From positions 11,974,044 through 12,038,043 of the forward strand of contig CM032669.1 of assembly GCA_019095985.1 (NCBI GenBank): 64,000 nt of DNA. The letters are read 5' to 3'. Below, one piece after another: positions 26,801 to 38,800 of this stretch; position 1 is the first letter of the stretch; the number at the start of each line of letters is the position of its first letter. The position numbers were made by a program, and so were the translations under genes. The notes under the pieces were generated by a model that had not been told where the DNA came from, made no database searches, and saw only the letters and a list, made by a program, of their open reading frames with translations. Source of the stretch: Streblospio benedicti (taxonomy: Eukaryota > Annelida > Polychaeta > Spionida > Spionidae).

Positions 26801-29800
26801 TTACAACATGACTGAGCTAACAGAAGCTATCGATATGATTGTTTGCACACCAATGTGTAGATCAAAACTGCTCTGATCTGTATAAACCAAACAGTATTTC
26901 CATCTAACATATGCATAACATGGCACCTACACGTGAAATGTAGGTGCAGATCCAGGCAAGCGAACACTAATGTGAGTGATAAGCATGCCTGCTCTACAGA
27001 GGTGATGTACTGTATACTCCCTAAGGAGTTGAGAAAGACAAAGACATAGTTTGTCAAGGATTATGATAATTTCTCTCTATTGGTATTTACATGTTTCTAT
27101 ATGATTGGTCATGTAATGACCAATCCAAAAATAACAGTCAAAATGCTAGAATTTGATTAATCAAAAGAGATATATTTACATCATAATGAGCTATCGATAT
27201 GATTATTTCTACAGCAAAGTATCTTTCCCTTTTTTACCTATTAGTCTGTTAAAAATATAATCTGATCATGTATAAGCAATGAACTTAGAATGGCACTAAA
27301 AACTCACTAAATAACTCAAATGAATGCAGAGTTGATTATGTGTAAAAGAAAAGTATCCCATTCGAAAAGAAAAAAAATAGATTTCAAACATAATGGACTC
27401 CACATTATTTGAAGTTGTAACCTGCAGCGTAACATGTTAAAAATAATATCAAAACTCCACCTAATCAATGGGTATGTAGAGTATATGGATTTATTTAAAA
27501 AGTATTTCTTTTCTTTTCTGCTACTTTATTATAAATCTAAATGTTTCCTTTAAAAATATCTTACAGAATATTTTTGAAGTCACAACTTCCTTATCAATAT
27601 TATCACACGTATCATTAAACTCTGAATCTGAATTAGAATCTGAAATAGTTACAGTCATTCCAAAATTCATATTTATGAATCCCAGGAAAATTCAATCATT
27701 TTTCAGACTTTATTTCCGATTTTAATTTTTTCGAAGAATTTTTTCCACCGGGAGATACCTAGTTTCATCTCAATAGGGCCCAAGTAAAGATCAAAGATGA
27801 CAATAATATGTAAATAATTGAGTTCTATTCTTCATTTGCACACATCTACAGAAATAGAAATTTTACCATATTATGTTGTGTGTGGGTCTCTTGCAAAGCC
27901 AGAGATGTGAACCCGTCAGCGTTGAACATCTTAATCACAGCCATGAAAAATCTTAATTTTCAAGCAAAAATCTTAATAAAAAATATAAAAATCTTAATAA
28001 AATCGTAATGTTTTTCTACCTATAATAAACAATAATAAGGGAAATACTAGTATATTTACTAGTATTGTAAACTACTCTGGGGTGAAATGGAAAAAAAAAA
28101 GATAATTGTAAAAAAAATCTAGATATTATGGAAATCAATTAAAAAAAAGATCACCAAAATCCAACAAGAATTGATAAAGTAGTTAATATTTAGATTAAAC
28201 AAGCATTTGCCATTTACCCCTCTGTCACAGGCTTCATCATGTAAGTCCATCAAATGGTATTTTGAAGCAGCGTCATCGTGATTAAAAATAGATAACTTTA
28301 TGTGAAACCCTATTAGGAATGATAGTAGATTATATATTTTACTGTTACTTTAATATTCTAAGCATATTAAAAGAAGTTTCAACAGATTGACACCAAAGTA
28401 GCCATATTAGAAGAACGCACCTGCTGGTCATACTAGTTCCCTAGGCAACATGCATTTATCACAACACAAATACAGCAGTGTGCAAACACATTTTATCGCA
28501 CTAGATAAATTACCTTCGTGAACTAGTTGAAATTCTTTTGTTTCTTACAAATAAAGATTGCGTTATGAACACTTAAATGGCGCCGATCAAGCTGTATTTT
28601 AAGAAACTGTCCATATTTCTCTGACACTTGTAAAATCCCGTAATAAACCCATGTCCCGGACGTAATGACTTTTCAGGGGTCAAAAATCGTAAAAATACGG
28701 GAAAAAAACGTAAGTTCACATCTCTGCAAAGCTTGCAAAAATTAGGAGGTTATCAAGGTGCCAAAAATAACAGAATTTTATTTCTAGTGAAACAGCATTT
28801 TTATTACCAGTTTAACCAAAATTCAATGAATTTTTACTAAATTTCATTTTTTCAATAACTTCATATTGCCACAGAACTGGGGGGGTCATTGTTCATTGTT
28901 GATTATTGCACTGACCCCTTTTGTCATGGCTGACCAAAACCATCCCACTGACCTGTCATTGCTCATTGCTGACCTCTCTGTCTACAGATGACCATCAGCT
29001 GACCAATCATGGGTCATTGCTGACCAATGCACTCACCTGTCTCCGTCCACTGCTGCACTGGCGTTGCGGTCAGCATTGGCGCTGCGAGTCTGATACGCTT
29101 TTGTCCCATACTGCTTGCGCGACGCAATGTTTCCATCTAAAACACGAGATAGTGTTGCTTTTCTTCATTCATTTTACTTGTCTAACCTAAATCTATCAAG
29201 AAATACATATATACTTTACTAAATGTAACATCAAATAGGTGTGTGCATAACTCCTGCGGCTACGAAAGTTGAATATTTTTTTCTATAACATTAGCATGAA
29301 TTTAATTTGTGGGTCACACATCAAAACTTTAAGAACTTCCACAATTTTCTATGAATAATTCATTAATTTCATAACAATCAAATATTAGGAAGTTGTAAAC
29401 AGTGTAAGCAACAAATCATTGAGTTAAATTAGAAAAGAGGGACAAACTAGAATTGACTAGATTTTTTAGTGGGAAACTTAGTTCTTTACTAAGCGATATA
29501 ATACACGTACATTGTATTCATAAATGAAAAGAACGAGTTCAGCATCCTTCTGAATGGACAAGAAACACAGATGCTGGACTCAGTGCAAACTTTTCACATT
29601 CTATTGGAAATCAACATCAAATACATACATTTTTCGGCACTTAAATTTCAAAGAAAAGTTTTCTAGTCTCTTTTTTTTCTTACAAATATCTTTTGTAAAA
29701 ATTAAAAAGGAATCTTCCCTTTCAAGTATTGTAATTTTCCATGAATAATTATAAACCTAGTTGTGAGCTTTTTGCTTCATAACGCCTGCAACGGATCCAA

Positions 29801-32800
29801 GATTTCCTGGAACAAAGGGTCCAGATGCAAAAGCATGCTCATAACACATTTGCCTTGCAAATGCCCGCTACACACAATTATTGGAAAATAGATGCATTGA
29901 TGACGTAATTGGCCAGCAGTGCCCGCCATCCATGATGTGTCACTGAACATAAATAAGCCACTAACCCAAATAGACTTCCACCTCATTCAAGACTAGCTGG
30001 TTGTTGTTCCCTGGCATCGTCACAGCCACATACCTCCCTGTAATAGTCATACACCAACATGTGGTTATTAGAGTAGCTTTTATCCTTCTGCTCATTACAC
30101 ATAAATATATTGCAATAAAACCATGCAAACTTAAGTAGCAAGCACATACTAATCAAGCAGTGTTTAAAGACTGACAACTATTTTTTATGCATAATTCATA
30201 GTGTTCTGAACTGTGGGTTGAATTGACCACCCATTTTGCCTAATTTCTACCCAATGATCATCAATAACAATCAATATGACTACTAGCTTTTTAACGAGGT
30301 TGATACTCTAAAAATACTCCATCATGATGGGCTACATGATATTCACATATAACAGTTATTTTGAAGAAATAATGCAATATTCTTGATATTTTACCGGTAT
30401 CATGTTAACTTATATGAAGGGAAAGTGATATTTTTTACTTTTACGTCAATTTATCAGAGTTTGAGATGAAGAGGTTCTACTGTATTCAGGACTTGAAAGT
30501 AGCTTTAAATCACATTAACATTTAATGTTTCGGGTACAAGTGTCAAATTTCCCTTTATTGCCCAATGGGCAAGTTTCTGGTAACACCTGTAATGTCATTT
30601 AAGTGGTTTACACTTATCAGACCTGACTCTTTTTCAATCCTGTGGTATAAACAAAATATCTGTGGCCAAGTATAAACTACTTGGTAGGTTGTCTGGGGCG
30701 CAAATAGTCAAAAAAGTTCGTTCCGCGCTGCGCTGTTTATATAACTACCTGTTAATTTGGTGGCGTCGCACATTTTGATGAGCACCTCGTCAAATATGAG
30801 CTCCACCTTGTCACACTTGGTGTGTGGGGTGACCAGCGGTGCGTGCGAAGGAATGAACTCCTTGATGACATGCACCGCTGCAGACACCTGGTGGGGAACT
30901 GCAAGCATGCCAATGGGATTGAATGTGTAGGGGTCGGGATGGATGGATGGTCTGATTGTTGGCCTGATGGTCTTTTTGGTCTGTCTGCGGCAGAGGCACT
31001 GCAAGGATGATGCAAGGGTGAATGGCGAGCCAGGGGCATGGTTAATCAGGCAGATTGTTTGGGTGATTGGGTATTATGAGGGGTTGTTTGTCTGGCTGCC
31101 CCTCTACCTGTCTGTCAGTCTCTATGTGTTTGGATGACTGAGTCTGTCTCTCACAAGAAGCAGCAGACGTGAGCAAGTAGTTACACATTTTGAGATTATG
31201 GACTCTCTGTCACATGAACTTGCCTTTTAATACAACATTTGTCCATTGTTTTTTTTAACGATCAAAACAGTGTAAGAAATTAGAACTCATTATCATAACG
31301 TACAATTATCAAAAGTGATTTTATAATTTACAAGCAACAAAGCAAAAGACATTATAGTGTTTTATATCAAAAGGAAAACAACTCACATTCAGGCACTTCA
31401 CATATAATTGATGAAAGGTCATTACAATTGAAGGGCCGCAAGAATTTTAAGTAATCTCCAGACTGCTGCCAGCCTTTGACATGAGACGCAATCGAGACAC
31501 AGTTGGATCCTGCAATATGAAAAACATCAGGGTACATAGATTTTAGACTGAGCTGATTTGTATCAAAAGTTCCTTGCCCAATGGTACGCCAAAATTTTTA
31601 GGACTTCATTCTACATCCAACTTTTTGTCATGGCTACTTTTATAGCTCTCACCCATTAAGTGTCGCAACAATTGTGTATCACAAACAACACGTTTAAATC
31701 GAATACATATTCACCTCCAAGGTTCTTGGTGTGCTGGAGATTACTCCACTTCTCTGTGGAGCCAATGGATGCATGAGTGCTACCATTCACTGCGTAGCCA
31801 GAGTTCCGTGCAAACCCAAAGTCGCCCACCGACGCCACCCAGTGACTGCAAGCAGAGCATCACTTGATGGAGCATTCCGACAAGACTCACACAAGAATCT
31901 TGTGTGTTACGTTACCAATGTGTAAATATACTTTATGATTTATTGTGTCACTGAAACTGAAATTAAAGTGAGTTTTGTTCTTTGCAAAAATTTTATGAAT
32001 TGATGCTGTTTTCTTGAAAATAAATTAATAATGGTGATTTTAATTTGCCACCATGTTTTTTTTCCTGTTTTTAACAGAAATATTTTAAAATATTATCTTA
32101 AATGAGGGGGGGAGGTAAAAAAAAAACATTTTAAAAAAAACATGTTTTTTGGGCTTCTGAAAAATTAATGAATTAAAAAAAATTTTTTTTTTATTTTAGA
32201 AAAAAATTTTTTAAAAAAAAAGGGTCTATTTTGGGGAAAAAAACAAAAAACATTTTTTTTTGAAAAATTTATCCAAAAAAAAAGGGGGCTAAATAAAAAA
32301 AAACAAAAAATTTTTTTTTCTGTTTTTTTAAACTTTATTTTAACAACGTCTATTTTAGCAAATTTCCCTTTTTTTCATTCAGTGGAATCAGTCACAGGGG
32401 ATGTTCTGGGATGTGGCTAGGGCCATTTTAGTCTACTTCCCCTTTTAAAGGGGCACCGGGGTGAGGAANNNNNNNNNNNNNNNNNNNNNNNNNNNNNNNN
32501 NNNNNNNNNNNNNNNNNNNNNNNNNNNNNNNNNNNNNNNNNNNNNNNNNNNNNNNNNNNNNNNNNNNNACCAAAGTAGATAAAAACGTTTGAGTACTGTT
32601 TAATATTCACACGCTGTTCTTTTAAATTTTTTTTTTTTTTTTTCTGTTTCTGCTGCCTTATAATCCAAAAACAAAGTCTTACTTTTAGTGAAGAATCAAA
32701 TTTATTCAAACATGTTTCGACATCTCTAGTGTCCTCCTCAATTTGATTTAAAGAATAAACATGTTTCAACATCTCTAGTGTCCTTCTCAATTTCATTTAA

Positions 32801-35800
32801 AAAATATATAAAATATAGAATATATAGGTAATATTCTATATTTTATATATTTTTTAAATGAAATTGACAAGGACACTAGAGATGTCGAAACATGTTTATT
32901 TTTTAAATGAAATTGAGAAGGACACTACAGATGTCGAAACATGTTTAAATAAATTTGATTCTTCACTAAAAGTAAGACTTTGTTTTTGGATTATAAGGCA
33001 GCAGAAACAGAAAAAAACAAAAAAAATACGACCACAAGCTGCATACTGTATGTCACAAATCTTGTCTATGTTCTTTTAAAAGTTGCCAGATGTCAAAAAG
33101 TTGACGAATATGTTAAAGCTTTAATCAAAAGTGGAAATCAAGGAAGGTACTTCTGGATAACGTGCAACGATCCTCCTTTTAAAAGTACACACATCTACTT
33201 ATAATGTGGTAAGTTGGGAACCATGCCCCCTTACATTGTATTACGGTATATAGTATCCACAATTGGAGTCATGATCTTTTTACATGTGTTTGGAATATCA
33301 TTATTTAGAGTATCATCTTTCTCTTTCAGATCACCAAACAACAAAAATAGTGTCTTCGAAGATGTTTCTTGCTTATCACCTCATCATTTATCTTCTTATT
33401 GTATTGTGTATTTGTACAGTTCCATCAAATGGAGTCCGTCTGTTTTCTGTGTAATATATTCCTTTAAAAATGAAATGAGAAAATAAATAGTTGAAAGAAA
33501 TTTGTATACTTCAGTCTTTGCATCAACATTTTGCAGCATCAGATTTTTGTGAAAAGTTACAATATCCAGGTAACTTCTAGGAACTCAGACAGTACCCACA
33601 TGTGATCATCTCGTGCAACCCAATTTCTTAGACTCATTCTCAGAGCTCTAAATCAAAATAATTTCTTTAACAGAATGCATTAAATTTTCAACTTCTTCAA
33701 GACACTTTATTATATTTCATTTTTATCATAATTCATGTATGCTGACTTTGATGGAGCGAACACCAATCTGATTGCTAACTGTACAACCAATCTTCGATGG
33801 CATACGGACTAGAGAATGGTTACCTCAACCTCCCACCCCCTGATCCACTGCCGAACGACATTATTGACTTCCCGTACTTCTTCCTGGGGGGCGATGCATT
33901 CTCCTCCGCGAGAACATGATGAAGCTATTTGGTATGAAAGGCCTATCTCGTGAGCAACAAATTTTCAACTATAGGATTTCAAGAGGCAGAATGGTCGTGG
34001 AGAATGCATTTGGAATTCTTGCACAACGCTGGCAGTGCTTTCTGACCTCACTTCAACCAGAACCACCAGTCATCCACAAGATTGTGCATGCAGCTGTGTC
34101 TCCACAATCTTATTCCCATCTGTGCTCCCCATGACAGAGACCAAGATCTGGCCCCGGTGTTGTTGTCGACGGCGAGGATGAAGAACACAACATCATTCCC
34201 GGTGCATGGAAACAGCCAATCTAGTGCCCCCAATCAGCGTCGCCAGGGCATCCGTGATCTGGAAATTGCCAAAGTTTGCAGGCAAGCACTTCAGGCGTAC
34301 TTCAATTCTGAAGCTGGATCAGTACCATGGCAAAGGGGCGTATACAACAGCGCCTCTATAACCCGTGATCTTTGGTGTGTACTATTGTAAGACATTCAGT
34401 CAGTGCTAATTACTGATTGTATTGTGGTAATACACCCCTTTTTTAGTGTTTAAGATACAAATATTTGTTAATGAGTTGCTATGTATGATATCAGTAGCTT
34501 TGATCCTGTTAAATAAACTACCCGTCTGTTTTTTTAGTGTTTAAGATACAAATATTTGTTAACGAGTTGCTATGCATGATATCAGTAACTTTGATCATGT
34601 TTGCATACCCCTACCTGAAAGAAATCAAATTATTAATGAACACAGCTATACGAAGCACCCTGAAACAAACAGATGGAAAAAATGTAAGCTGCTTGGTAGT
34701 TATATTGACACAGAAACAGATATCAAACAACGAAAATCAAAAAATCATTCACAGCATGAAAAATAGTCATTACATATATCAATCAAAACATCTCTCAATT
34801 TCAACAAAAGTGAGATATTTCAACTGCTTTGAATCCTCAATTTTCCTTTACAATAGCTCACTATGGACACTCACCCAAACCCTTTCTAATTCAATAGACT
34901 CATTCCACAGAAGACTGCAAAGAAGAATAATAGGATTCCAATACCCAAAGAAAATAAATAATAATGACATATAGAATCACAAAAGAAAAGCCATGGGCAG
35001 AAATAATTGAGTAGAGAAGAATGAAAATGTTTGGACATGTGTGTAGACTGCAAGAAGAATCACCAGCGAAACAAGCAATGAGAGAAATCATCAAACCTAA
35101 AAGAAATAGAATGGGAAGACCAAAGCAAACCTGGATAAAAATGATAAGAATGATAAAATGATAAGAAAAGACCTTGAAAAAAGAAACATCAGAATAGAAG
35201 AAAATTTTCAAAATGTAATAGACCTTGCACAAAATAGAGACATATGGAAAAATATCATATCCAATTCTAATAGTCTGCATGAAAGCAGGCAAGCTGCTGG
35301 AGTGGTTCCCCTAGGAGAACCACTCAACATGTGAAGATGATGAATATGACTGTTCACGTATGTTTGAGTAGGTTTTTTAGGACTTATCTTTAAATAAAAA
35401 CATTTAATGTTTGTTATTTGAACGTGAACTTCAGAACAATGGACCCAATAAAAATTGGAAAAAAAAGCTCAATGTGTGTTGCAATTTTAAACATCTAATG
35501 ACATGTTCATGTCATGTTCAAATAAAAACACTTGAATTCTAAATTCCACCCCCCCCCCAAAAAAAAAAAAAACAAGAAAAAAAACAGCATGCAATTCTCA
35601 TTTAAAAGCTAAGAAATAAAATATTTCTTTTCATTTTCCCACACATTTTGGTACCAGAATATTGGCAATCATGTTTGCATACTTTGGAAAATACAGAAAA
35701 GTATCACTGTGATAATAATGACTAAATTAATTGCAATATCAAGGAACACTTTCCTAATACTTTTTTGTGAACATATAAAGTTAAAGGTTATGCTTAATGG

Positions 35801-38800
35801 TCGAACAAGTATGCTTGCACAGAATCAATATGATGTGTTCCGTGCATTCTGAAAGTTTTTTTCATTTCAACAACATAGAACATCTACAGTAATTTAAATC
35901 CACACCATAAACAACCGGCTAGAAACCCATCAAAACACGTGTAGGCGAGAAATGTAAACCGAATGATTTTCATGAGATGTAACTTGCACGGTGCACGTAA
36001 GAAGCGGTTTACATGCATATGCCAATGTTAAATGAGACGTTTGTGGTCAGAAATCCATGGTACGTCTGGCGAACATCATTCGATTATGCAATATCACGTG
36101 ACCTTGTGTTTTAGCTGACAATATATAATGGTATCTTTACGTGTAATAAATACTAAACATGAAAAATATAAGTCTTATATTTCCTACACTTCTAATAGAA
36201 AAGACATAGTTTATTGATCCTGGATTTTACAGAACACGTATATTTTTGACTGAGCATTATCTTTAAAGCAAGCACAAATTTTTGGTTGTATTCACTTTAG
36301 AATGCTCTTAAGTTAAAAACAGTGTTGATTTTTTAAATAAAAATACTGGGTATAAAGTGTTGTTGAGATATTTTTTTACAAAGTGTGAAGATTCCAAATT
36401 TCTTTATTTAAAGTTGTCAAAAGGTGTGAATTTCTTAAAGTTATTTTTAGAAGTCCAATTTGACCAAGATATGTGAAGAATTGAAGACAATAAATAGCTT
36501 TTATTAATTTTATTTTGGTGGTTCTTTCTCCATACAAAGCAGCCAAGATGTGAAACAATTTAAAAAAACAATCTAACAGCAACCGTCAAATAATAATATA
36601 ATAGACATAATAGGCATCATTTTAAACACAAACATGTTTCTTACAAACTTAATGTGTTTACAATGAATACAGTATTTATAGCAAACAGAATCAAGTTTTT
36701 TACAAACATAAATCGATCTATTCACTATATGACATAGCATATGCATACCCCCAAAGCTGTAATAGTACTTAAGCGTACATATAATACAATAGAATACAGT
36801 GTACATTAAGCGTACATATAATACATTAAAACACTATATCTGTGACATGTGACCCTATCCTGCATTCTGATTGGTTTAGAGCCAAATCAGCAAGTCACAT
36901 ATTTCTCCATAGAGACTGGGCAATAGTGCCCTCTAAAAGTGGGTCACACTTTCGGCATCTAGTCTATTCAAATAAGTAAATCAATATATAATCATATTGG
37001 TCATCTGTACACTCATTACATGTATGCCAATGCTAAAGAATTGTGTGTACGTTGTATTTTGTGCAAAATTTACTTGCAAATTAAGCTAGATGATTGAGAC
37101 AAGAAAAAAATGCTTACTGTTTACAACATAAAATAACAGAATGTTTTCAAAATTTTCTCAATAAAACTTCCAGGTCCGTAATACGTAAATATTTCCAAGT
37201 AAGACTGACGTGAAATAGTACGCCTGATGTTATTTCTAAACATATGGCGTTTGTTGTACTATGCACATATACGTAAGACGTTTAATATCGCATGGCGTCT
37301 TAACTTAAAAAAAAGATTAAAGTTCATTTGTTTAGAAATGTTGATATCTTTGAGTGTTTATCGTGTTATAATGAATATATGTCACGGTTTGTCTGTCACC
37401 ATGTATGAATGCATGCCCTCATGTGGTTGAATATTGCCCTCGCAAGCTCGGGCAATATTCACCACATTCGGGCATGCATTCATACATGGTGACCAACAAA
37501 CCATGACATATTTCTTCAATAGAATACAGGGTACATTAAGCGTACATATAATACAATAGAATACAGTGTACTTAGGCGTACATATAATACAATAGAATAC
37601 GGTGTACTTAGGTGCACATACAATACAATGTACTTAGGTGTGCAAAACAGGTGGTGCTGGAGACTTTAGAATGAGACCACCCCACTTTCCATCTCTGATT
37701 TCTCAGTTAGGATATTCAATATTACCACAGATGTGCAAGAAATACTTCAATTGAAATGTTAGAATTTAAAATTATATTCAATGAAAAAACCCATTTATTT
37801 TACACCAACGATGTGCAATATCTATGTATTGCAGATACCGATACATCTTGTGTCTAATCTCATTAAGTAGAAATGTATCACTCCACAAAAGTCTAAGAAA
37901 TACTGTAATTGACATGTCAAAACATTATGTTATTCTTAAAACTAGTTTAAAATCATAACGTCAACAAAATAATTTCAAGTAAAATCAAAACAAAGAATAC
38001 ATTTTGAACAACACTTTTTTTTTCAGTGTGTACAATGGAAATCAATAGTTATGAGATGGAGTATTCTCTTCAATATAATACAAGATCCATACTGGTTTTA
38101 AAAATGTCAAATGTCACCACATCGATATCGTCGGTACCATTGTGGGTGACCGTACAAGCCACGTCTTCGCTATCAACCCTACCACCTTTATTAAAGTCAC
38201 CAGGAGTACTAACTGGCTGAAGCTCAGGGGTCGACAGATTGGAGTTGAGGTCATAACCACTTTGAAAGTGTGCAGTGCCCTTTGTGGTTTTCACAGAACT
38301 TATGTGCACATCTGTGGGTAGCACATCTGTGGATTGACACTGAGTGGGGTTGGAGGATTGTGTGAAACTTGTTAAATTACCCACATCTTTTTGGAGCTTC
38401 AGGTACTCTTTCATAGATTTCGAGTGATACACTGCATGTGGGTCAGTTGGCGGGTTTGGGTGTGTCGGCCAAGAACCACGAGGTGGTAGCTACTGCCACA
38501 TTTCAGTAGTCTGTGGTATACCAAAGGGAAACCTCTGTGGTGGAGGTGGCGGTGGCAAAAGCGAAGTACTTGGAGAGGGTACTGGTGTCTGAAGAGCACC
38601 TAAGAAGCTTGAAAACGGTGATGCCGGCTGCAAATTACCGAACATACTACCTGCCGGCGAGGGTGGAGGTGCCATAGTGGAAGTAGTAACTGGGGGCACA
38701 TTACACTGACTTGTAATGGAGGTACATGACGGTAAGAAATCACCTGTGCCTCCAGCACCACCTGTATTACCATTGAATGTGGGGTACGTTACCACCCCAG

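Noticed and set aside
30899-31039. Upstream extension of the FTP exon frame
   Set aside because: The TTGCAG acceptor at 30899 gives the phase that matches; the extension is repetitive intron sequence.
32428-32796. 122-codon minus frame across the N gap
   Set aside because: The frame runs through 100 N and the palindrome; it is an artefact.
37376-37513. Palindrome as an assembly artefact
   Set aside because: The arms differ at several positions and no gap is near, so a real foldback sequence is more likely.
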